From an uncultured Trueperaceae bacterium (GTDB lineage: Bacteria; Deinococcota; Deinococci; Deinococcales; Trueperaceae), in assembly GCA_913057685.1 (NCBI GenBank), contig CAJXOA010000005.1, forward strand, positions 24,791 through 88,790: a stretch of DNA of 64,000 bases, in the 5' to 3' direction. Position 1 is the stretch's first letter. Each line of letters starts with the position of its first letter. Below, one piece after another: positions 42,189 to 49,838 of this stretch. The notes below the pieces were generated by a model. It was not told the origin of the DNA, searched no databases, and saw nothing but the letters and a program-made list of their open reading frames with translations. The position numbers were made by a program, and so were the translations under genes.

Positions 42189-45100
42189 GCGGCCTCATCC
42201 GCTTCTTCGTTCGGCGCTACGTCTTCTCGATCTCGATCTTCGTCGCGATCGTGTTCTTCGGCCTGTCGGCCGGCACGCGCCTCGGCATCGACCTGTTGCC
42301 GGAGTTCGAGGTGCCGATCGTCGCGGTGAACACCAGCTACCAGGGCGCCGGCTCGCAGGAGGCGGCGGAACAGGTCAGCGAACCGATCGAGGACGCCATC
42401 GCCACGGTGCCCGGCGTCACCGACGTCAGTAGCTTCAGCGGCGAGGGCTTCAGTTTCGTCATCGCCCAGTTCCAGGAGTCGGTCGACGTCGACCAGGCCG
42501 CGATCGACGTCAAGCAACGCGTCGACGGCATCGTCGAGGCGCTCCCCGACGGCGCCGACGACCCGGTCGTGCAGAAGTTCGACCCGGGCGACCAACCGAT
42601 CCTCTCCGTCGCCGTCGCCGGCGAGGGACGGTCGTTGGTGGACCTCGAGACCCTCGCGGAGGAGACCCTCGAGCCGCGCCTGCAGCAGGTCGAGGGCGTC
42701 GCGGACGTCGCGATCGTCGGGCCGCTCGAGCGGCAGGTGCAGGTCCTGGTCGACCCCGCGAAGTTGCGGACGTTCGGGCTGTCGGTGCAGCAGGTCGCCA
42801 GCGCCATCCAGGCGGGATCCGCGACGCTGCCGGCGGGCGACCTGACGGTCGGCGGGGAACGCATCCTCCTGACCGTCCGCGACCGCCCGAACGACGCGGG
42901 CGACGTCGCGGAAACCGTCGTCGATCCGGTGCGCGGCCTCGTCGTGCGCGACGTCGCGCGGGTGATCGACGGCATCGAGGCACCGAACGCCTTCACCCGC
43001 CTCGACGGCCGCCCCGTCATCCTGCTCGAGGTCCGCAAGGTGTCCGACGCGAACGCCGTGTCGACCGCCGGCGCGCTGAAGGACCGCCTGAACGAGGTGG
43101 CGTTGCCCGACGGCGTCACCGCGACGGTCGTGAACGACACGTCGGTGTTCGTCGCGACGTCGGTGTTCGACACCCTCCGCGAGACCGGCCTCGCGATCCT
43201 CGCCGTCGGGCTGGTGGTGCTGTTGTTCGTCGGCCGGCTCGGCTCGACGTTCAGCGTGGTGCTGGCGATCCCCATCACCCTCGCCGGGGCGGTCATCATC
43301 TTCGGGCTGCTGGGCTTCACCTTCAACACCGTCACGCTGCTCGCCGTCACCGTCGCCGTCGGCCTCGTGGTCGACGACTCGATCGTCATCGCGGAGAACG
43401 TCGCGCGCTGGCGGAAGAACGGCGCGGGGCCGCTCGAAGCGGTCTTCCAGGGCGCCGGCGAGGTCGCCACCGCGGTCCTGAGCGCGACCCTGTCGCTCCT
43501 CGCGGTGTTCCTCCCCATCGCCTTCCTCCCCGGCCTCATCGGCCAGTTCTTCAGCCAGTTCGGCTTGAGCCTCGCCGCGACGATCTTCGTCAGTTACCTC
43601 GAGGCGTTGTTCTTCCTCACCGTCCGCCTCGCCTACATGCCCGACCCGCTGCCGCCCGCCTGGCGGGACGTCGGCGCGTCGATCGCGCACCTCGGGCGGG
43701 ACGTCCGCTGGACCGCCCGCCGCTACGTCCGGCCCGGCTTCGCCGTCCTCGCGCTGCTGCTCGCCGGCGCGGGCGCCCTCGACGGCGTCCGCGGCGGCGC
43801 AGCGACCGCCGCGCTGGGGCTCGAGGCGGGCGCGGTCGCGGCCGCCGCCGGCGCGGGGCTGGGCCTCGCCGCGGCGCTCCTCGCGCCGTGGGTCCTGCTG
43901 CTGCTCGGGTGGCCGCTCCGCACCCTCGCCGCGGCGTTCGGGGCGGTCCTCCGCACCCTCCACCTCGGGACCGACGGTGCGGTGGGGTGGCTTCGCCACC
44001 GCTACGCCGCGGTGCTGCGCGCCCTGCTGCGCCCCGCCCGCGCGAACGCGGTGCTGCTCCTCTCCGTCGCGCTCGTCGCGAGCCTCGCGTGGGTGGTGCC
44101 GCGCCTGCAGTTCAACTTCGTCTCCCCCGTCGACGCCGGCGCGGTGTCGATCGAGATCGAGATGCCGCCCGGCACCCCGCTCGAACGCACCGACGTCGTC
44201 TCCGCGGCGGTGGAGCGTCGCGCCGCCCGCGACCCGCGCGTCGATTCGGTCCTCGCGTCGGTCGGGGCGGGCGGCCTGCTCGGGACCGACAACGCCCAGT
44301 TGGCGACGTTGACCCTGGAGCTGACCGACCTCGGCGAGCGCGACGCGTCGTCGTTCGAGGTCGCCGACGCGCTGCGGCCGGAGGTGGCGGCGCTCCTCGC
44401 CGACGTCGCGCCCGAAGCGACCCTCACCGTCCGCAGCGACGACGGTGGGGCGGTCCCGGTCGAGACCGGCCTGGCGCTGACGCTGTACGGCAACGACCTC
44501 GACGAACTCCGCGCGCGCGACGAGGCGGCGCGGGAGGTGATGCGGGCGAACGAGAACCTCCGCAACGTCGCGAGCTCCCTGGAGGGCTCCGTCACGGAGC
44601 GGGTGTTCGCCCTCGACCGCACGGCGCTCGCCGGGACCGGCCTGACGGCGGCGGAGATCGGCCAGACGCTGCGCGCCTACAACGTCGGGACGCGCGCCGG
44701 GTCGCTGGACGCCGGTGGCGAGGACGTCGCCATCCAGGTGAAGGCGGACCCGCGCTTCGTCGCCGACGAACAGACGCTGTTGAGCCTCCCGATCTACGCG
44801 CCGGCGCTCGACACCTGGCTGCCGCTCGGGGAGCTCGGGCGGTTCGTGGTGCAGGCCGGCCCGGTCGCCATCGATCGCGCCGAACAGGCGTACATCACCA
44901 ACCTCACCGCCGACCTGGTCGAGGGCGCCCCGGGCGTGTTCCAGGTCCGCGCGCAGGTCGAGGAGGCGTTCGCGGAGGCGGGCGTCACCGACGAGGACGT
45001 GCGCGTCGGGACGGGCGTCGGCCCGGACCTGCTGGGGGACCTGGTGATCTACGGGCCGATCGCGTTCCTGCTGGCGATCGTCCTGAACTACCTGGTGATC

Positions 45101-45622
45101 GCCAGCCAGTTCAACAGCTTCAAGTACCCCCTCTACCTGCTCGCGACGGTCCCGCTCGCGCTCGTGGGGGCGTTCTGGTTGTTCCTGCTCACCGGGAGCG
45201 CCCTCGACGTCATCAGCGTCCTCGGGGTGGTGATCCTGATCGGCCTGGTGACGAAGAACGCCATCCTGTTGCTCGACGTCGTCATGAGCGGCCTCGACGA
45301 CGACGAGACGCTCGAGGCGGCGCTCGTGCGCGCCGGACGGTTGCGCCTGCGGCCGATCCTGATGACGGCGCTCACGGTGGTGATGATCTCGATCCCGCTC
45401 CTCGCCGGGCTCGGCGAAGGGTCGGAGTTCCGCCAGCCGCTCGGCCTCGTCATCGTCGGCGGGGTGGTGTCGTCGACCTTCCTGACGCTGTTCGTGGTGC
45501 CCGCGGCGTTCTACCGCTTCGAGCGGCACCGGTTCCCGACCGAGGCGGCGCCGGCGCGCCGCCGCCGGGACGCCCCCGCGGCGTCCGGGGCGCCCCTTCC
45601 GGAGGCCGGCGGCAGCGACTGA
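42185..45622 (+). CDS. RND efflux transporter (AcrB/MdtB-like) with extra membrane insert
   Basis: 1145 residues, a proton-driven RND pump. It starts IRFFVRRYVFSISIFVAIVFF. Porter-domain motifs include GSQEAAEQVSEPIEDAIATV, and helix 4 contains the proton-relay acidic pair in VTVAVGLVVDDSIVIAENVARW. Between helices 6 and 7 (about residues 485-620) there are roughly 100 additional residues, including two extra hydrophobic stretches (PGFAVLALLLAGAGAL and AAALLAPWVLLLLGW). AcrB has only a short amphipathic link there. The C-terminal half is regular (GLVTKNAILLLDVV). Substrate unknown. Confidence 0.93.
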   Translation: MSGLIRFFVRRYVFSISIFVAIVFFGLSAGTRLGIDLLPEFEVPIVAVNTSYQGAGSQEAAEQVSEPIEDAIATVPGVTDVSSFSGEGFSFVIAQFQESVDVDQAAIDVKQRVDGIVEALPDGADDPVVQKFDPGDQPILSVAVAGEGRSLVDLETLAEETLEPRLQQVEGVADVAIVGPLERQVQVLVDPAKLRTFGLSVQQVASAIQAGSATLPAGDLTVGGERILLTVRDRPNDAGDVAETVVDPVRGLVVRDVARVIDGIEAPNAFTRLDGRPVILLEVRKVSDANAVSTAGALKDRLNEVALPDGVTATVVNDTSVFVATSVFDTLRETGLAILAVGLVVLLFVGRLGSTFSVVLAIPITLAGAVIIFGLLGFTFNTVTLLAVTVAVGLVVDDSIVIAENVARWRKNGAGPLEAVFQGAGEVATAVLSATLSLLAVFLPIAFLPGLIGQFFSQFGLSLAATIFVSYLEALFFLTVRLAYMPDPLPPAWRDVGASIAHLGRDVRWTARRYVRPGFAVLALLLAGAGALDGVRGGAATAALGLEAGAVAAAAGAGLGLAAALLAPWVLLLLGWPLRTLAAAFGAVLRTLHLGTDGAVGWLRHRYAAVLRALLRPARANAVLLLSVALVASLAWVVPRLQFNFVSPVDAGAVSIEIEMPPGTPLERTDVVSAAVERRAARDPRVDSVLASVGAGGLLGTDNAQLATLTLELTDLGERDASSFEVADALRPEVAALLADVAPEATLTVRSDDGGAVPVETGLALTLYGNDLDELRARDEAAREVMRANENLRNVASSLEGSVTERVFALDRTALAGTGLTAAEIGQTLRAYNVGTRAGSLDAGGEDVAIQVKADPRFVADEQTLLSLPIYAPALDTWLPLGELGRFVVQAGPVAIDRAEQAYITNLTADLVEGAPGVFQVRAQVEEAFAEAGVTDEDVRVGTGVGPDLLGDLVIYGPIAFLLAIVLNYLVIASQFNSFKYPLYLLATVPLALVGAFWLFLLTGSALDVISVLGVVILIGLVTKNAILLLDVVMSGLDDDETLEAALVRAGRLRLRPILMTALTVVMISIPLLAGLGEGSEFRQPLGLVIVGGVVSSTFLTLFVVPAAFYRFERHRFPTEAAPARRRRDAPAASGAPLPEAGGSD

Positions 45623-45630
45623 CGCCGTGC

Positions 45631-45757
45631 TAGCATCGCGGGCGTTCGTCCGCGCGGGACCGCCCCCCCTGCGCGCCCTCGGCGCGCCGAGGGGGCGGTC
45701 CCGACGTCGGACGCCGCCCGCCGCGCCCGCGGCGGAGCCCACCCGCCAGGAGGCCCC
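45631..45757 (+). promoter_or_regulatory. Promoter and strongly folded 5' leader of hppA
   Basis: TGC-TAGCAT (-10 at 45631-45636) is an extended -10, with a start expected near 45643. The leader contains an 11-bp perfect stem, GGGACCGCCCC (45656-45666) with GGGGCGGTCCC (45692-45702). Nested inside it is the palindrome CTCGGCGCGCCGAG. AGGAGG follows near the ATG at 45758. The stem may be a terminator for read-through from the RND operon or a leader control element. Confidence 0.5.
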
Positions 45758-47836
45758 ATGGACGTCCTCGTCTTCCTCGTGCCCCTCGCCGCCGCCGTCG
45801 CGCTCGGCGCGGCCTTCACCCTCGCGCGTTCGGTGCTCGCCGCACCCAGCGGGAACCCCCGCATGAACGAGATCGCCGACGCCGTGCGGCAGGGTGCGGG
45901 CGCCTACATGAACCGCCAGTACCGCACGATCCTGGTCGTCGCGGTCGTCATCGTCGCGATCTTCGCGATCGTCGCCTGGACGCGGGGCGACCCGCACGAA
46001 GCGACGAACTGGTGGTGGACGACCATCGGCTTCGCGTTCGGCGCGGCGTTCAGCGCGATCGCCGGGTACGTCGGCATGGGCGTCGCCGTCCGCGCCAACG
46101 TCCGGGTCGCGCAGGCGGCCCGCGACGGCCTGCCCGGCGCCCTGAAGATCGCCTTCGGGGGCGGCGCGGTGTCCGGCCTCGCCGTCGCCGGCCTGGCGCT
46201 CCTGGGGGTGTCCGGCTTCTACGTCCTGTTCGACGTGATCCTGACCCTCGACAACCCGGTCGAACCGCTGGTCGGCTTCGCCTTCGGCGCGTCGTTGATC
46301 AGCCTCTTCGCGCGGGTCGGGGGCGGCATCTACACGAAGGCGGCGGACGTCGGTGCGGACCTCGTCGGGAAGGTCGAGGCCGGCATCCCCGAGGACGACC
46401 CCCGCAACCCGGCGGTCATCGCGGACAACGTCGGGGACAACGTCGGCGACTGCGCCGGGATGGGCGCCGACCTGTTCGAGACGTACGCCGTGACCGCCAT
46501 CGGGGCGGTGTTCCTCGGCTACCTGCTCGTGGGCGACGTGACGGTCCTGGTGACGTACCCGCTGGTGTTGGGCGCGATCGCCATCCTCGCGTCGGTCGTC
46601 GGGACGCGCTTCGTGCGGCTCGCCGCCGACAACGACATCATGGCCGCCCTCAACCGCGGGACGTGGGTCAGTGCGGCGCTGTCCGCCGTGGGCTTCCTCG
46701 TCGCCTCCGGCGTGATGCTGGGCGGCGCGGGCGAGCTGCTGGCGCGCGGCAACTGGTTCACGACCTTCCTGGCGTCGGTGACCGGCATCGCGGTGACGTT
46801 GCTGCTGATGGTCGTCACCGAGTACTACACCTCCACCGCCTACGGGCCGGTCCGCCGCATCGCGAAGGCGTCGGAGACCGGCAGCGCGACGAACGTCATC
46901 GCCGGCCTCGCGGTCGGCATGCAGTCCACCGCCGGTCCGGTCACGATCCTGGCGTTGGCGACCTTCCTCGCCTACCTGTTCGCCGGCCTCTACGGCATCG
47001 CCGTCGCGGCGGTCGCGATGCTGAGCGTCACCGGGATGATCGTCGCGATGGACACGTACGGACCGATCACCGACAACGCCGGCGGCATCGCGGAGATGAG
47101 CGACCTGCCCGAAGCGGTCCGCGCCAACACCGACGCGCTCGACGCGGTCGGGAACACCACCAAGGCGGTGACGAAGGGGTACGCGATCGGCTCCGCGGCG
47201 CTGGCGGCGTTGGTCCTGTTCGCCGACTACGCCGAACGCCTGGATCTCGGCGAGGCGGCGTTCCGCCTCGACGACCCGCTGGTGATCGTCGGGCTGCTCT
47301 TCGGCGCGATGCTGCCGTTCCTGTTCAGCGCCTTCCTGATGGAGTCGGTCGGCAAGGCGGCCGGCGCGGTCATCGAGGAGGTCCGCCGGCAGTTCCGCGA
47401 GATCGCCGGGATCATGGAGGGCTCCGCGAAGCCGGAGTACGGCCGGGCGGTGGACATCGTGACGAAGGCGGCGCTGCGGGAGATGGCGATCCCCGGCCTG
47501 ATGGCGGTCGTCGCGCCGCTGATCGTCGGGTTCCTGTTCGGCCCCGTCGCGCTCGGGGGGCTGCTGATCGGCGTGACGATGTCGGGCCTGATGATGGCGT
47601 TGACGATGTCGAACGGCGGCGGGGCGTGGGACAACGCCAAGAAGTACGTCGAGGACGGTCATCACGGCGGCAAGGGCTCCGAGGCGCACGAGGCGGCGGT
47701 CGTGGGGGACACGGTCGGCGACCCGTACAAGGACACCGCCGGCCCCTCGATCAACCCGCTCATCAAGGTCATCAACACCGTGGCGTTGATCTTCGCGGGC
47801 CTGATCGCCAGCGTCGGCGGCATCCTGACGTTCTGA
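45758..47836 (+). CDS. hppA: K+-independent proton-pumping membrane pyrophosphatase
   Basis: A 692-residue H+-PPase with about 16 membrane helices. It couples PPi hydrolysis to proton export. Substrate-site motifs are [49 protein letters not shown] and [18 protein letters not shown]. Residue 469 is Lys and 472 is Thr in [10 protein letters not shown], the pattern of the K+-independent class (K+-dependent enzymes have Ala and usually Gly). It can conserve energy or pump protons during stress. Separately transcribed from the RND gene. Confidence 0.96.
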   Translation: MDVLVFLVPLAAAVALGAAFTLARSVLAAPSGNPRMNEIADAVRQGAGAYMNRQYRTILVVAVVIVAIFAIVAWTRGDPHEATNWWWTTIGFAFGAAFSAIAGYVGMGVAVRANVRVAQAARDGLPGALKIAFGGGAVSGLAVAGLALLGVSGFYVLFDVILTLDNPVEPLVGFAFGASLISLFARVGGGIYTKAADVGADLVGKVEAGIPEDDPRNPAVIADNVGDNVGDCAGMGADLFETYAVTAIGAVFLGYLLVGDVTVLVTYPLVLGAIAILASVVGTRFVRLAADNDIMAALNRGTWVSAALSAVGFLVASGVMLGGAGELLARGNWFTTFLASVTGIAVTLLLMVVTEYYTSTAYGPVRRIAKASETGSATNVIAGLAVGMQSTAGPVTILALATFLAYLFAGLYGIAVAAVAMLSVTGMIVAMDTYGPITDNAGGIAEMSDLPEAVRANTDALDAVGNTTKAVTKGYAIGSAALAALVLFADYAERLDLGEAAFRLDDPLVIVGLLFGAMLPFLFSAFLMESVGKAAGAVIEEVRRQFREIAGIMEGSAKPEYGRAVDIVTKAALREMAIPGLMAVVAPLIVGFLFGPVALGGLLIGVTMSGLMMALTMSNGGGAWDNAKKYVEDGHHGGKGSEAHEAAVVGDTVGDPYKDTAGPSINPLIKVINTVALIFAGLIASVGGILTF

Positions 47837-47856
47837 CGCCGGACCCGGTCCTCGTA

Positions 47857-47912
47857 CGGCGCGCGGCCCTCGGTCGCGCGCCGTTCGCGTGGCGCCCCCC
47901 GACACGCGAACG
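47857..47912. terminator. Two overlapping hairpins after hppA
   Basis: Stem 1: CGGCGCGCG (47857-47865) with CGCGCGCCG (47875-47883), loop 9. Stem 2: CGTTCGCGT (47882-47890) with ACGCGAACG (47904-47912), loop 13. They share two bases, so both cannot be complete at once. No U-run follows. They probably mark the hppA transcript end. Confidence 0.6.
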
Positions 47913-47935
47913 GGCGCCCCTCGGACGCCCAAATT

Positions 47936-47970
47936 CGTAGTGTAGCACGCAATCGCGCAGTTCTGCGCAT
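47936..47970 (-). promoter_or_regulatory. Possible antisense promoter and inverted repeat
   Basis: On the minus strand TGCTACACT resembles an extended -10 pointing toward the hppA 3' end. GCGCAG-TT-CTGCGC (47955-47968) is a perfect 6-bp-arm inverted repeat just upstream of it. No gene is present on this strand downstream, so an antisense or decoy transcript is possible. Confidence 0.3.
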
Positions 47971-48003
47971 CGCCCGCCACCGCGCGCACCCCCCGCACGG
48001 GCG

Positions 48004-48009
48004 TACCCT
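48004..48009 (+). promoter_or_regulatory. -10 box of the candidate RNA gene
   Basis: TACCCT, the same hexamer used by pabB, polX, DoxX and the GNAT gene of this window. The expected start site, about 7 bases downstream, falls next to the first base of the long closing stem. No clear -35 box is visible. Confidence 0.45.
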
Positions 48010-48017
48010 CCCAGGTG

Positions 48018-48195
48018 AAAGGAGGTTCGCCTATCGAGACATCGACGAACCCCTTCGAGCACGGAACCCCTCGGATCCACTAGAGGCTCCCCCGCTCCTC
48101 CCGAACGGCCCCACCGGGGCGACCGAAGACGGAAGCGACCGAGCGAACGAACAGGACCGAGGGGTTTCGTCCGTGCCGACCCGGCGAACCTCCTT
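48018..48195 (+). ncRNA. Candidate independent structured RNA of about 180 nt (6S-like layout)
   Basis: The two ends pair perfectly over 13 bp: 48019-48031 (AAGGAGGTTCGCC) with 48183-48195 (GGCGAACCTCCTT). Inside, GCACGGA (48059-48065) pairs with TCCGTGC (48170-48176) and continues as ACCCCTCGG (48066-48074) with CCGAGGGGT (48157-48165), across a 4-nt bulge. A GGGG/CCCC hairpin lies in the apex. A rod closed by its own 5' and 3' ends, with an asymmetric internal loop and this length, recalls 6S RNA. No 6S sequence motif was confirmed. The next gene has its own leaderless promoter, so this is not its leader. A small inverted-repeat element is the alternative. Confidence 0.45.
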
Positions 48196-48303
48196 CCCGC
48201 ACCCCCACGGCCCCGTCCCCACCCCGACCGCGCATCCCGCGCCCCGTCGCCCCGCGCGTCCCCGCGCGCCCCGCGCGGCGGCCATCCCGCGTACCCTGAG
48301 GCC

Positions 48304-49170
48304 ATGCCCGCCCTCCACGGCCTCTCTCCCCGCACCGACGCCTGGTTCGTCGGCGAGGTCCGCGACCTCGGGGACGCCCTGCTGCTGCGCACGCCCGACG
48401 AACCGACGTTCCGCTACGGCAACGCCCTCGTCCTCCCGCGCGCCCCCCGCGCGGGCGAACGCGCGGCGGTCGAGGCGCGCTTCGCCGCCGCCTTCGCCGA
48501 CCTCCCCGCCGTCCGGCACGTCACCGTCCTCGTCGACGACCCCGCCCCACCCGACGACGCCTTCGCCGGCTGGGCGGAGGCCGGCTACGAGGTCGCGCGC
48601 AACGTCGTCCGCACCGCCGCCCCCTCCGCCGTCGGGGCGGACGCGCCCGGTGCCGACGCGCCCGGTACCGACGCACCCGGTGCCGACGCGCCCGCGCCCG
48701 ACGGCCTCACCCTCCACCCCGCCGACGGCGACGACGACTGGGCCGCCGTCCGCGCCCTGCAGGCGGAGGACGGCCCGCCCGGCGAGGCGCGCGACGCCTA
48801 CCTCGCCTTCCTGCAGGAGCGCGCCGCGTTCCTACGGCGGTTGGCGGACGGCGTCCGGCCGGACGTGCGCGGCGGCTGGTTCCTCGCGCGCCTCCACGGC
48901 ACGCCCGTCGGCAGCCTCGGGACGTACGTGCGCGGCGACCTGGGGCGCTACCAGTTCGTGCACGTCCGCGCGCCCCACCGGCGGCGCGGCATCGCCACCG
49001 CCCTCCTGCGCTACGCCGCCCGCCACGCCGAACGCCACTGGGGCGCGCGACGCCTCGTGATCGTCGGCGACGAGGGCAGCGCCGCCGACCGCCTCTACGC
49101 CCGGCTGGGCTTCACCGCCACCGAACGCGACGTGAGCGCCTGCCGGCCGTCGCCGCCGGAGGCCGCGTGA
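48304..49170 (+). CDS. GNAT family N-acetyltransferase, two-part
   Basis: 288 residues. The C-terminal half (about 140-280) is a GNAT domain: QFVHVRAPHRRRGIATALL is the acetyl-CoA pyrophosphate loop (RxxGxA type), followed by DRLYARLGFTATERD. The N-terminal half (DAWFVGEVRDLGDALLLRTPDEP) resembles the remains of a second GNAT-like unit. The two are joined by a linker of GADAP repeats coded by 15-bp tandem repeats. Substrate unknown. TACCCT (48292-48297) is 6 bases before the ATG, so it is leaderless. Overlaps the VOC gene start. Confidence 0.85.
   Translation: MPALHGLSPRTDAWFVGEVRDLGDALLLRTPDEPTFRYGNALVLPRAPRAGERAAVEARFAAAFADLPAVRHVTVLVDDPAPPDDAFAGWAEAGYEVARNVVRTAAPSAVGADAPGADAPGTDAPGADAPAPDGLTLHPADGDDDWAAVRALQAEDGPPGEARDAYLAFLQERAAFLRRLADGVRPDVRGGWFLARLHGTPVGSLGTYVRGDLGRYQFVHVRAPHRRRGIATALLRYAARHAERHWGARRLVIVGDEGSAADRLYARLGFTATERDVSACRPSPPEAA
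48640..48699 (+). repeat. Four 15-bp tandem repeats in the GNAT linker
   Basis: Unit GACGCGCCCGGTGCC, repeated with one or two changes per copy. It encodes Asp-Ala-Pro-Gly-Ala between the two halves of the protein. Copy-number change would alter linker length in frame. Confidence 0.85.
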
Positions 49171-49838
49171 CGCTGCACCTCGACCACCTCCTCGTCGCCG
49201 GGCCCGACCTCGGGTCCGCCCGCGCGCACGTCGCCACCGTCCTCGCTCACGCCCCCGTGGACGGCGGCCGGCACGTGGGGTTCGGGACGCACAACGCCCT
49301 GCTGGGGCTGGAGGGCGGGACGTACCTCGAAGCGGTCGCGCCCGACCCCAGCCAAGCGGACGGCGGCCCGTTCGCGCGGGCGCTCGCGGGCGTCCGCGCC
49401 CCCGCCCTGGTCGCGTGGTGCCTCGCGACCGACGATCCCGACGCCCTCGCCGCGCGCCTCTCCGACCTCGGGACGCCCCCGCGGACCGTGCCGATGGAGC
49501 GCCGGACGACCGACGGCACCCGCCTCGCGTGGACCCTGACGTTCGCCGCACCGGACGGCGAGCCGGCCGCGCCGTTCTTCATTCGGTGGGGCGGCACGCC
49601 CCACCCGACGACGCGCCTGACGCCCCACGCCACGCTGCGCCGCCTCGACGTCACGACGCCCGCCGCGCAGCGGCTGCGGGCGTGGCTGGACGCGTTCGGG
49701 GTCGACGACCCGCGCCTCGCGGTGAGCGAGGCGCCGGAACGGACGTTGCGCGCGTCGTTCGACGGCCCGCACGGGCCGGTCGCCCTGCGCGGGGCCGCCC
49801 GCTCGATGGCCGACCCCGCCGCGGGTCAGGCGCCGTAG
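49167..49838 (+). CDS. VOC-superfamily (Glyoxalase_3-like) protein
   Basis: A 223-residue protein of the vicinal-oxygen-chelate fold. LHLDHLLVAGPDLGSARAHVA at the start, GFGTHNALLGLEGGTYLEAVAPD and TRLTPHATLRRLDV further on match the Glyoxalase-like PF13468 pattern. Metal-ligand His and Glu candidates are His6 and the Glu of YLEAV. Function unknown. GTG 49167 overlaps the GNAT stop, so both are co-expressed. The last 13 bp overlap the convergent aldehyde dehydrogenase gene. Confidence 0.8.
   Translation: MTLHLDHLLVAGPDLGSARAHVATVLAHAPVDGGRHVGFGTHNALLGLEGGTYLEAVAPDPSQADGGPFARALAGVRAPALVAWCLATDDPDALAARLSDLGTPPRTVPMERRTTDGTRLAWTLTFAAPDGEPAAPFFIRWGGTPHPTTRLTPHATLRRLDVTTPAAQRLRAWLDAFGVDDPRLAVSEAPERTLRASFDGPHGPVALRGAARSMADPAAGQAP

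Noticed and set aside
42131..47998. A nearly 2000-codon open frame on the minus strand across the RND and pyrophosphatase genes
   Set aside because: Composition is Arg/Asp/Gln/His-rich without domains, and both genes beneath it are firm. It is a codon-bias shadow.
48021..48060. tRNA-like GGTTCG segment
   Set aside because: No acceptor stem, anticodon arm or CCA-compatible end could be folded around it.
48070..48085. CGGATCCACTAG resembles a cloning-vector polylinker
   Set aside because: Only 12 bases match and the flanks do not. The stretch also pairs within the candidate RNA, so chance is more likely than contamination.
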